The notes under the pieces: generated by a model | Database searches by the model: none | Told to the model about the DNA's origin: nothing | The model's input: only the letters and a program-made list of their open reading frames with translations | From: Lentisphaera sp. | GTDB lineage: Bacteria > Verrucomicrobiota > Lentisphaeria > Victivallales > GWF2-50-93 | Reading direction: 5' to 3' | DNA length: 8,668 nt | Assembly: GCA_020721745.1 (NCBI GenBank) | Contig: DYMC01000103.1 | Coordinates: 1-8,668, forward strand | Shown: positions 1-6,740 of the stretch, piece by piece | Numbering within the stretch: position 1 is the first letter of the stretch | How the letters are laid out: each line of letters begins with the position of its first letter | Made by a program: the position numbers and the translations under genes

Positions 1-11
1 ATTCGAAAAGT

Positions 12-39
12 AGCCCGTTTTTTGCAGGAAAAGCGGGCT
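12..39 (-). terminator. Hairpin after the pseudouridine synthase gene, possible weak terminator
   Basis: The arms AGCCCG (12-17) and CGGGCT (34-39) are perfectly complementary, and an inner TTTT/AAAA pairing can extend the stem. Read on the minus strand it lies about 17 nt past the TGA stop of the pseudouridine synthase and is followed by ACTTTTC, a short and broken T run. Position and stem fit an intrinsic terminator, but the poor T tract makes it weak or Rho-assisted. Confidence 0.4.
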
Positions 40-56
40 GACGCGGAGTTTTGAAA

Positions 57-1115
57 TCAGCTCGATTCATCCGCATTCCCGATGCATCCAAGCCTTGTAT
101 CCAGTCTGTCGAGCAGGCCGAGCATGTCCTCCGGCGGTCCAGAGACGAGTTCAAGCCGGCCGCCGTCGGACGACGGGAACGATATTTTGTGCGAATGGAG
201 CATCTGCCTTCTTGCGCCAAGCCTGCCGTAGTCGCGCTCGTCGAGCCCTCCGGCGGCGAACTTCAGATACAGCGAATCATCCACGCCATAGAGCTTGTCG
301 CCGACAATCGGATAGGAGAGGGAATTCAGCGTGGCCCTGATCTGGTGCGTCCTGCCTGTCAGCAGTTCCGCCTCGACGGCTGAAATTCCGCCGGCGCTTG
401 AGAGCCTCCTTAATATCGTTTTCGCCTCGACAGCTCCTGCGCTGTCCTTTTGCTCCCCAGTTCGCTCCTCGCCAACGCCGGAGAGCGGCAGCATGTCTCC
501 CTCGAAGAATAGCTTCTTCCTGACGGTCGAGTCCTCCCTCCGCGACAGCGTTCCGGAGGCGAGGAATATCCCTTCCGGGAAACTCCCTGAGACGATGGCG
601 AGATATTTCTTTCGGACGAGCCCGGCGGCGTTCGCCTTTGCGAATTTCGCGGCCGCGGAAGGGTTCTTCGCCACCACGACTATCCCGGAGCTCTCCCTGT
701 CGAGCCGGGTCATTATGTGGACTGATTGATGCTTCTGGCGCAGTAGCCACCATAGCGTGTTTTTGAAGAAGGGGCCGGACGGATGCACCGGCAGATCGCC
801 GCTCTTCTCTATCACAAGATGGTCGGCATCCTCGTGCAGGATTGCGAATTTCGCATCCACCGCCGGCTCGGGAAGCCCGCTTGTGTCGTATGAGACCAGA
901 TCCCCCTCGGCCAAAGCCCTGTCCTGTGTTGCGGCCTCCCCGTTGATGCCTATCAGCCCTTCGGCGACAAGCCTCCTCCACCCATCCTCGCCGTGGTATC
1001 TGAATCTTCCGGACAGGAACGAGAGCAGCGTTTTCCCTGCATCGTTTTTTCCTATCCGCGTGGACACGATCCGCTCTTCCATCCCGGCTCGTAGGAGTTC
1101 AGTAAACCCCGTCAT
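57..1115 (-). CDS. RluA-family RNA pseudouridine synthase
   Basis: Isomerises uridine to pseudouridine in structured RNA, most likely rRNA or tRNA, in the cytoplasm; the target site cannot be read from the sequence. The 352-aa product has an S4-like RNA-binding segment at about residues 16-75 (the stretch around WRRLVAEGLIGINGE) and then the RluA catalytic domain. The signature RLDRESSG gives catalytic Asp139, and the later GRTHQIRATL motif and YPIVGDKLYG are characteristic of the RluA/RluC/RluD group. The length is normal for an S4-containing member. The ATG at 1115 has an AGGAG Shine-Dalgarno 9 nt upstream, but both lie in a perfect 16-bp inverted repeat, with the ATG in the loop. A second in-frame ATG at 1082 (residue 12, MEERIV) would begin just before the S4 part and is a credible alternative, though it has no good ribosome binding site. 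The gene is on the same strand as parE-parC, 334 nt downstream of them. Family assignment is firm; subfamily and start are not. Confidence 0.93.
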   Translation of the reverse strand: MTGFTELLRAGMEERIVSTRIGKNDAGKTLLSFLSGRFRYHGEDGWRRLVAEGLIGINGEAATQDRALAEGDLVSYDTSGLPEPAVDAKFAILHEDADHLVIEKSGDLPVHPSGPFFKNTLWWLLRQKHQSVHIMTRLDRESSGIVVVAKNPSAAAKFAKANAAGLVRKKYLAIVSGSFPEGIFLASGTLSRREDSTVRKKLFFEGDMLPLSGVGEERTGEQKDSAGAVEAKTILRRLSSAGGISAVEAELLTGRTHQIRATLNSLSYPIVGDKLYGVDDSLYLKFAAGGLDERDYGRLGARRQMLHSHKISFPSSDGGRLELVSGPPEDMLGLLDRLDTRLGCIGNADESS

Positions 1116-1131
1116 TTTACTGAACTCCTAC
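1091..1131 (-). promoter_or_regulatory. Perfect 16-bp inverted repeat enclosing the start codon of the pseudouridine synthase
   Basis: The arms 1091-1106 (GTAGGAGTTCAGTAAA) and 1116-1131 (TTTACTGAACTCCTAC) are exact reverse complements around a 9-nt spacer, 1107-1115. On the minus-strand mRNA the upstream arm contains the AGGAG ribosome binding site, the loop begins with the ATG, and the downstream arm is codons 4 to 9, whose CTCCT pairs with the Shine-Dalgarno. Folded, this would hide the ribosome binding site. The pairing is seen directly; a role in translational control is inference. Alternatively it is a small palindromic repeat inserted upstream of the second ATG at 1082. Confidence 0.7.
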
Positions 1132-1135
1132 ATAT

Positions 1136-1211
1136 ACAAAATGCAAAAACAGTTTGAAACAGTTGAAACACTTTACTCCTGACACGATAAAATATTGTTT
1201 TTGCATTTTGT
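1136..1211. repeat. Perfect 16-bp inverted repeat with 44-nt spacer
   Basis: ACAAAATGCAAAAACA at 1136-1151 is the exact reverse complement of TGTTTTTGCATTTTGT at 1196-1211. The spacer carries a near-tandem pair, AGTTTGAAAC (1151-1160) and AGTTGAAAC (1161-1169). The repeat begins 4 nt beyond the start-codon palindrome, so the two stem-loops would sit side by side on the transcript. It could be a leader-RNA stem, protein-binding half sites, or the ends of a miniature mobile element; the sequence does not decide. Confidence 0.65.
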
Positions 1212-1222
1212 TCAAGTGAGCC

Positions 1223-1400
1223 AATTGCAAAACTCCGGACGCGCAAGTCTCGTGATCCCGATCCCGATAGGGCATCGGGGCGCGTCCCCTCCAGAGGCGG
1301 GCAAGCCTCCATTTTTATCCTCCTGCGGAGGATGGAGGGGCATGCTCTTGACACGTATGAAATCACGTGTTGCCATGCCCGCGAAATGAGTTTTGCAATT
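1223..1400. repeat. 178-nt palindromic unit bounded by perfect 13-bp inverted repeats
   Basis: AATTGCAAAACTC (1223-1235) and GAGTTTTGCAATT (1388-1400) are exact reverse complements. Inside are further hairpins: CCCGAT/ATCGGG (1263-1268/1274-1279), ATCCTCC/GGAGGAT (1317-1323/1327-1333), and GGGCATG/CATGCCC (1338-1344/1374-1380), which encloses ACACGT/ACGTGT (1351-1356/1365-1370). A 4-bp CGCG pairing (1240-1243/1380-1383) could continue the outer stem but competes for one base with the CATGCCC arm. The whole can fold into a branched structure on either strand. It has no coding content and no clear target-site duplication, so a mobile-element origin is only a possibility. Confidence 0.55.
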
Positions 1401-1449
1401 ACCTCTAGTGAATATTTACCCCGGCTCCGGGTTGACATGTTGATGAAGT

Positions 1450-4035
1450 TCAGAATCCGAGGTCGGGCTGGGTCACGCCCCATTCGTCGGAGAGTTCCTC
1501 GCTTTTGGGCTTTTTTCTTCTTGCGGCGCTCTTTGCTGGATTGCGTTTTTTCCCGGGTTTCCTATCCTCATAGGCTTCATTGACATCGAAGAGCTGGTCT
1601 GGCTCGATTTTTCCGACGGCCTCGGAATCCTTCTTCTCCCTGACGTTTTTTTCCCTGGGCTTCTTCTTGTCTTCCTTCCCGGGCTTTGGCTGTTTTTGCT
1701 CCGTTTTCCGTTCTGGATGAGAGGGCTTGGTCTCGGTTTTACGGGGCTTTTCCGGTTCCGGACCATGCTCTTCATTCGTCTCCGCCTCCTTCTCCGTCGT
1801 CCTCTTCTCCAGCGATTCCTGGGCGGTTTCGGGAATCTTCGTTTCCGGTTTCGGCTCGCGGGGGGTCTTCCCGGGATGGGTGGCCGTGTTTGTCCCCGGC
1901 TTTTCAACGGGCTCTGGCGCGGGAGTTGCGGGAGGCTGCGCCGTCCTGGCCTCGGCCGCTGGCTGCTGCTGCATGGGTTCGTCCGGGGTGGCGGTGCCGG
2001 AGCCCGGCGGGACATCGGCTCCGCCAACGAATCTGAAGTCGGCGATCTTCTTGCTGGTCAGCTTCAATCCTTTCGATTTGGGGCTCCTGATTGGTATCTT
2101 GTCAAATTCGAGCATGATGGATTTCTGCTTCTGCCTTGGCGCCGGCTCGAATATGCATTCGTAGCTGTATCCGGGCTTGGCGTTTATCAGCTCGATCTTG
2201 CTGTTCGGCGGACAGATGTTGTATTCCTTGTCGGTGATGAACTTCGTGATGGCGGTCCTCTTCGCGAAATACGCGCCGGTCGCATTGTCGCGATACACGA
2301 TGTTGAACGTCGTGTCCTTGTCGTGTTTGTTGATGTAGTAGAGCTTCCCGAGATAGAGCTTCTCCGGGATCGCGATCAGCTTGTATTTGCCGCTCTTCTC
2401 GATACAGAGTATCCTGTCGTATTCATTGCAGGTTATGGTCTCGTCGCTCTTCACATCCGTGCCCGCGAGGCAGTTCCTCCTGTCCCATCCGACCTTGATG
2501 TTGTTGAGGGCGACCTCCTTCACGTCTATCCTCTCGAAAGACTCTATCCTGGTCTTCCTCGGATGGTCTTTCGCAAACTTGTCGCTCAGCGCCATGAGGT
2601 ATTTGATCGCGTAGTTCTTGATGCGCCTGAGATTCTTCTCTGTCTCCTCGATGGCCCTGACGATGTCGTCCATGTCCTGTTTGTTCTTGTTGATGTCGAA
2701 GAGGGATATCCTCTTTATCTGTATGGCGAGAAGCTTCTCGATGTCGTCGTCGGCGAGGTCCCGCACGAAGAGCTCCTTGAACTTCTCGAGCCCCTTGCGG
2801 ACCTCGGAGAGGATCTTGTCGTATGTCTCGCATTCCTCGATGCGCTTGTATATCCTGTTTTCGATGAATATCTGCGCGAGCGTCTTGTCGTGGAGCTTCT
2901 CCTTGAGCTTGGCCAGCTCTATCTCGAGCTCGCGCCTGAGATAGCCGACGAGCCTGTCGGTGCAGTATTCGAGCACCTGCGGGACGGTCATCATCTCCGG
3001 CTTGTTGTCCTTTATCACCAGGATGTTGGAAAAGACGGTCACGGAGCAGTCCGTGTATGCGTAGAGGGCGTTCAGCGCCTTCTCTGGGTCGTATCCTCGC
3101 TGGGGCGTGATTTCAATTTCGACGCCTCCTGCGGTGAAGTCGTTGATCGAGGCTATCTTGATCTTGTTCGCGTTGGCGGCCTTCTCGATCGAAGCTATCA
3201 GGCTGGATGTCGTGGTGGTCGCCGGTATCTCCCTTATGTAGAGCTTCCTGCCCTCGATGTCTATTTTTGCCCGGATGGTGATCTTGCCGGCGCCGTCCTG
3301 ATAGTCCGAGACATCCATGATCCCGCCCTGCCGGAAGTCGGGATAGAGCTTGTATGCCTCCCCCTTGAGGATGGCGATCTGCGCATCGAGAAGCTCCTTG
3401 AAGTTGTGCGGGAAAATCCTGGTGGTCATCCCCGGCGCTATGCCCTCGTGCCCGAGCAGGAGCACAGCGGGGATCTTGCACGGCAGATAGACCGGCTCCC
3501 TGTTTCTCCCGTCGTAGGAGTCGGTGAACTCGGTGATGTCCTGGTTGAACAGGGTCTGGCGGGCGAGTTCCGTGAGGCGGCACTCGATGTATCTGGCCGC
3601 CGACGCCTCGTCACCAGTGAATATGTTCCCGAAATTCCCCTGCTTGTCTATGAAATAGTCTGTGTTCGCCAGGACTACGAGGGCACCGTAGATGGACTGG
3701 TCGCCGTGCGGATGGAACTGCATGCAGTGGCCCACGACATTCGCGACCTTGTGGAATCTGCCGTCGTCTATCCTGTGGAGAGACCAGAGTATTCTCCTCT
3801 GCACCGGCTTGAGCCCGTCGTTTATGTCCGGGATGGCCCTGTCCTTGATGACGTATGATGCGTATTCGAGGTAGTTCCTGTCAATTATCCTTCTGAGGTG
3901 GCTGTTCGTTGTTCTCGATGGCTGCTCGGCGGGATTTCTGTCCGCGGAGCCGCTGGCGGAATCGGCCGGAGGGATGTCCTGCCCCTTCGTTTCCGCCGCC
4001 TTCCCGTCGCCGTCCTTTCCCTTTTTCCCCGCCAT
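1450..4035 (-). CDS. parC: DNA topoisomerase IV subunit A (GyrA/ParC-type, Bacteroidota-like)
   Basis: The DNA cleavage-reunion subunit of a type IIA topoisomerase; with the ParE-like partner it should pass one duplex through another to decatenate or relax DNA. The product is 861 aa. After a low-complexity N-terminus (1-45), the winged-helix/tower breakage core runs from about 46 to 490, with HPHGD at 108-112 and the active-site pair Arg148-Tyr149 in SAARYIECRL. A long coiled-coil stretch at about 365-480 forms the gate. A reduced C-terminal beta region at about 500-670 follows, and no GyrA box (QRRGGKG-like) is visible, favouring topoisomerase IV over gyrase. Residues about 671-861 are a Pro/Glu/Lys-rich, probably disordered tail ending in QPDLGF. 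At the positions of E. coli GyrA Ser83 and Asp87 it has Gln113 and Gly117. The ATG has GGGG 6 nt upstream and follows the ParE-like stop by 18 nt, indicating an operon. Confidence 0.93.
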   Translation of the reverse strand: MAGKKGKDGDGKAAETKGQDIPPADSASGSADRNPAEQPSRTTNSHLRRIIDRNYLEYASYVIKDRAIPDINDGLKPVQRRILWSLHRIDDGRFHKVANVVGHCMQFHPHGDQSIYGALVVLANTDYFIDKQGNFGNIFTGDEASAARYIECRLTELARQTLFNQDITEFTDSYDGRNREPVYLPCKIPAVLLLGHEGIAPGMTTRIFPHNFKELLDAQIAILKGEAYKLYPDFRQGGIMDVSDYQDGAGKITIRAKIDIEGRKLYIREIPATTTTSSLIASIEKAANANKIKIASINDFTAGGVEIEITPQRGYDPEKALNALYAYTDCSVTVFSNILVIKDNKPEMMTVPQVLEYCTDRLVGYLRRELEIELAKLKEKLHDKTLAQIFIENRIYKRIEECETYDKILSEVRKGLEKFKELFVRDLADDDIEKLLAIQIKRISLFDINKNKQDMDDIVRAIEETEKNLRRIKNYAIKYLMALSDKFAKDHPRKTRIESFERIDVKEVALNNIKVGWDRRNCLAGTDVKSDETITCNEYDRILCIEKSGKYKLIAIPEKLYLGKLYYINKHDKDTTFNIVYRDNATGAYFAKRTAITKFITDKEYNICPPNSKIELINAKPGYSYECIFEPAPRQKQKSIMLEFDKIPIRSPKSKGLKLTSKKIADFRFVGGADVPPGSGTATPDEPMQQQPAAEARTAQPPATPAPEPVEKPGTNTATHPGKTPREPKPETKIPETAQESLEKRTTEKEAETNEEHGPEPEKPRKTETKPSHPERKTEQKQPKPGKEDKKKPREKNVREKKDSEAVGKIEPDQLFDVNEAYEDRKPGKKRNPAKSAARRKKPKSEELSDEWGVTQPDLGF

Positions 4036-4053
4036 AGTAATCCCCGGATTGTT

Positions 4054-5853
4054 TCAAATCAGATTTTTCAGGATGTAGTCTCTTCGCCCCGGCGTGTTCT
4101 TGCCCATGTAGAACTCGAGCATCTGCGGCAGGTCCTTGCTGTGCTCCACGTTGACATCTATGAGGCGCATGTCCTTGCCGATGAACTGGCCGAACTCCGA
4201 CGGCGATATCTCCCCGAGTCCCTTGAAACGGGTTATCTCCGCGCCCGCCCCGAGCCGCCCCAGCGCATCCTGCTTCTCCCTCTCGCTGTAGCAATATATC
4301 GTCTTCTGCTTGTTCCTCACCCTGAATATCGGTGTCTCGAGTATGAAGAGATGCTCCGACACGACGAGTTGCTCGAAGAAAGTCAGGAAGAAGGAAATGA
4401 GCAGGTTCCTTATGTGCAGGCCGTCAACGTCCGCGTCGGTGGCGATTATCACCTTCTGGTACCTGAGGTTCTCTATGTCCTCCTCGATGTTCAATGCCTG
4501 CATTATGTAGTAGAGCTCCTCGTTGTCGTAGATCTTGTCGAACTTCATCCCGTGCAGGTTCTGCGGTTTCCCGCGCAGCGAGAATATGGCCTGCGTATAG
4601 ACATCCCTCGACTCGACGATCGAGCCGGCGGCCGACTGCCCCTCGGTGAGGAATATCATCGTGTCATCGCCCTTCTTCGAGCCATCCCCGAGATGGTTCT
4701 TGCAGTCCTTCAGGTTCGGTATCCTGAGCGCCATCTTCTTGGCCTTCTCCTTCGACTGTCTCTTCACCGCCTGTATGTCCTTGCGCAGCTGCTCGTTGAG
4801 CTCGGCCTTCCTCATGATGATCTCGCTGACGGGCAGGTTCCTGTGGAGGAAGTTGGTGACGGCCTGGCGGACCGTGGAGACTATCCAGCTCTTTATGTCC
4901 GTGTTGCCCAGCTTGTTCTTCGTCTGCGACTCGAAGACGGGCTCCTGTATCTTGATAGCTATTGCCCCGACCATCCCGTTGCGGACGTCCGGGCCCTCGT
5001 AGTTCTTGCCGGCGAACTCGTTTATCGCCTTGAGCACCCCCTCCTTGAACGCGGAGAGATGTGTCCCCCCGTCCTTCGTGTGCTGCCCGTTCACAAACGA
5101 GTATATCTGCTCGCCGTAGTTCGAACTATGCGTGAACGCGAACTCGATGGTCTTCTCCTTGTGGTGGACGGTCGGGTAGAGCTTGTCCTCCCCGGCGTCG
5201 CTGTCTATCATATCGAGCAGTCCGTCCTTCGAATAGAACCTCTCACCGTTGAGATACAGCGAGAGGCCGCTGTTCAGATACGCATAGCTCCAGAGCCGCT
5301 TCTTGACAAACTCGAGGTCGAACGCAAAGTCGGGGAACAGCTTCCTGTCGGGCACAAAGGAGACAAATGTCCCGTCGGGCTCGTCCGCCCGGCCATCCTT
5401 CTGCGAGATCATCTTTCCGAACTCGAAGTCGGCCCTCTTGAACTTCCCCTCGCGGTAGGAGACCACCGTGAATTTCTCGGAGAGCGCGTTCACCGCCTTC
5501 GTGCCGACCCCGTTCAACCCGACCGAGAACTGGAAGACATCGGTGTTGTATTTCGCCCCGGTGTTTATCTGCGACACGCATTCGACCACCTTGCCGAGCG
5601 GAATCCCCCGGCCGAAGTCCCTTATCTCCACGGAGGAATCCTTCAGGCCTATGTCTATCCGCCTGCCGTGCCCCATGATGAATTCGTCAATGCTGTTGTC
5701 TATGACTTCCTTCAGGAGGACGTAGACGCCGTCGTCCGGATGCGAGCCGTCCCCCATCCTGCCTATGTACATCCCGGGGCGCAGTCTTATATGCTCAAGC
5801 GAACTTAGTGTCTTGACCTTGCTCTCGTCGTATGTTTCAACCTTCTGGTTCAT
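4054..5853 (-). CDS. parE: DNA topoisomerase IV subunit B (GyrB/ParE-type, short form)
   Basis: The ATPase subunit of the type IIA topoisomerase encoded with the next gene. From the ATG the product is 599 aa, short like ParE and lacking the extra insert that makes many GyrB proteins about 800 aa. The GHKL ATPase domain shows KEVIDNSIDE with catalytic Glu49, RDFGRGIP (Asp79), and the ATP-lid GLNGVGTKAVNALS (112-125). The transducer carries QTKNKLGN at 310-317. The Toprim domain has LTEGQSAAGS (Glu404) and ATDADVDG (Asp473, Asp475). The end, ITRFKGLGEISP then YMGKNTPGRRDYI, matches the conserved C-terminus of ParE. An in-frame TTG at 5862 would add three residues, but the ATG is preferred; neither has a well-spaced ribosome binding site (GGAAGGG ends next to the ATG). 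It is the first gene of the pair and probably drives it from the divergent gap upstream. Confidence 0.93.
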   Translation of the reverse strand: MNQKVETYDESKVKTLSSLEHIRLRPGMYIGRMGDGSHPDDGVYVLLKEVIDNSIDEFIMGHGRRIDIGLKDSSVEIRDFGRGIPLGKVVECVSQINTGAKYNTDVFQFSVGLNGVGTKAVNALSEKFTVVSYREGKFKRADFEFGKMISQKDGRADEPDGTFVSFVPDRKLFPDFAFDLEFVKKRLWSYAYLNSGLSLYLNGERFYSKDGLLDMIDSDAGEDKLYPTVHHKEKTIEFAFTHSSNYGEQIYSFVNGQHTKDGGTHLSAFKEGVLKAINEFAGKNYEGPDVRNGMVGAIAIKIQEPVFESQTKNKLGNTDIKSWIVSTVRQAVTNFLHRNLPVSEIIMRKAELNEQLRKDIQAVKRQSKEKAKKMALRIPNLKDCKNHLGDGSKKGDDTMIFLTEGQSAAGSIVESRDVYTQAIFSLRGKPQNLHGMKFDKIYDNEELYYIMQALNIEEDIENLRYQKVIIATDADVDGLHIRNLLISFFLTFFEQLVVSEHLFILETPIFRVRNKQKTIYCYSEREKQDALGRLGAGAEITRFKGLGEISPSEFGQFIGKDMRLIDVNVEHSKDLPQMLEFYMGKNTPGRRDYILKNLI

Positions 5854-5867
5854 CCCTTCCAAATCGT

Positions 5868-5879
5868 TTTTCGCGAAAA
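5868..5879. promoter_or_regulatory. 12-bp perfect palindrome upstream of the parE-like gene, candidate operator
   Basis: TTTTCGCGAAAA is a perfect palindrome 14 nt upstream of the parE-like ATG, inside the 107-nt gap shared with the divergent phosphoesterase gene. The place suits a dimeric repressor site or a structure in the parE leader. No regulator is encoded in the window and no clear -35/-10 pair could be assigned with confidence, so the operator role is inference. Confidence 0.3.
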
Positions 5880-5942
5880 TCTATATCTAAAAATGCAAAA
5901 CTCCAGTTTCATTTCTCCAAATATGCTGTAAATTCCAAGACT

Positions 5943-5948
5943 AGGAGG
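5943..5948 (+). promoter_or_regulatory. Shine-Dalgarno AGGAGG that sets the phosphoesterase start
   Basis: AGGAGG lies 12 nt before the ATG at 5961. The open frame extends upstream to 5832, but that extension overlaps the parE-like start and has no motif, while the protein from 5961 begins exactly with the metal-binding strand MRLALLSDIHGN. The site therefore supports the shorter start. The spacing is slightly long. Confidence 0.6.
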
Positions 5949-5960
5949 ATTTTAACAAAG

Positions 5961-6695
5961 ATGAGACTTGCTCTTCTAAGCGACATACATGGCAACATCT
6001 GCGCCCTGAAATCCACCTACGCCAAGCTCATCGAGCACGGCTTCGACAAGATCGTCTGCCTGGGCGACGTGGTCGGATACTGCGCAAGCCCCTCCGAGTG
6101 CATAGACTTCCTCGCCGAGAGAGGAATCGAGACTATCTGCGGAAACCACGACTACCTCACCTACTCCGGAAAAAAGGACAAAATACAGCCATACGCCGAG
6201 TACGTCATCAAATGGATGCAGGACCGTCTCGACAGGAGATACATGGACTGGCTCGCCGCGCTGCCCTTCAAGGCCTCGACCGAGCAGATGGAGTTCGTCC
6301 ATGCCTCCCTCGAATGCACCGACGGGCGCTTCTGGCCCTACGTGCTCGACCCGAATACGGCGCAGTTCCATTTCTACTGCCAGACCAAGCCATTCTCCGC
6401 CTCGGGGCACACCCACATCCCGCTGCTGGTCCGGCACAGGGGCGCGACAAGCACCTTCGAGCTCCTGCGCGGCATGATCCTCGATCTCGGGGAGCATGAG
6501 AAGGTGCTGGTGAATCCCGGCTCCGTCGGCCAGCCCAGGGATCTCGACGCGAGAGCCGCATCCGCGATAGTGGACTTCGACAGGAGATGCATATCCGTGG
6601 TCAGAGCCGAATACGATGTCGTCCAGGCGCAGAAGGACATCATCAAGGCCGGACTCCCGGATCACCTCGCGTCGAGACTGGCCTCCGGCCTGTGA
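5961..6695 (+). CDS. Calcineurin-like metallophosphoesterase (YfcE/MJ0936-type)
   Basis: A 244-aa cytoplasmic metal-dependent phosphoesterase; family members hydrolyse phosphodiesters or phosphomonoesters, and the substrate here is unknown. All hallmark motifs of the dimetal site are present: DIHGN (Asp8, His10), GDVVGY (Asp36), GNHD (Asn62, His63), FVHAS (His114) and GHTH (His150, His152). These are followed by NPGSVGQPRD, which is typical of the single-domain YfcE-like group. The order and spacing of motifs are intact, so the protein should be active. There is no signal peptide or membrane segment. It is transcribed away from the parE-like gene. Its TGA overlaps an ATG of another frame (TGATG), but that downstream frame does not look like a protein. 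The family is secure; the biological role is not. Confidence 0.92.
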   Translation: MRLALLSDIHGNICALKSTYAKLIEHGFDKIVCLGDVVGYCASPSECIDFLAERGIETICGNHDYLTYSGKKDKIQPYAEYVIKWMQDRLDRRYMDWLAALPFKASTEQMEFVHASLECTDGRFWPYVLDPNTAQFHFYCQTKPFSASGHTHIPLLVRHRGATSTFELLRGMILDLGEHEKVLVNPGSVGQPRDLDARAASAIVDFDRRCISVVRAEYDVVQAQKDIIKAGLPDHLASRLASGL

Positions 6696-6740
6696 TGCCG
6701 GAGACGGACCAGGCCGGGAGATGGGACATTCCCGAAACTA

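Larger units (their letters stand above)
1116..1449. other. Non-coding, highly palindromic gap between the parC-like gene and the pseudouridine synthase gene
   Basis: No convincing gene lies in these 334 nt. A minus-strand open frame crosses them but shows no domain and runs out of the C-terminal part of parC in another frame. The stretch contains one arm of the start-codon palindrome, a 16-bp perfect inverted repeat at 1136-1211 and a 13-bp perfect inverted repeat at 1223-1400 with several hairpins inside. Near 1419-1431 there is also a short GC-rich CCCG/CGGG hairpin just past the parC stop. AT-rich and GC-rich blocks alternate. It would form the leader of the pseudouridine synthase mRNA if transcribed through from parC. 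Confidence 0.7.

Noticed and set aside
1151..1169. CRISPR-like or tandem repeat (AGTTTGAAAC, AGTTGAAAC)
   Set aside because: There are only two imperfect short copies with no spacer pattern; it is not an array.
1112..1483. A 123-codon minus-strand frame bridging parC and the pseudouridine synthase, with an ATGA overlap at the latter's start
   Set aside because: It starts inside the parC C-terminus in another frame and then reads through three palindromes. No domain, signal peptide or ribosome binding site supports it.
1696..3858. A 720-codon plus-strand open frame opposite the parC-like gene
   Set aside because: It is the exact antisense of a gene with clear topoisomerase motifs. Its Leu/Val/Asp/Arg-rich composition is what mirror reading of a GC-biased gene gives, and no domain is visible.
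3898..5808. A 636-codon plus-strand open frame opposite the parE-like gene
   Set aside because: Same explanation: antisense of a well-supported gene, with repetitive Val/Leu/Glu/Arg composition and no motif.
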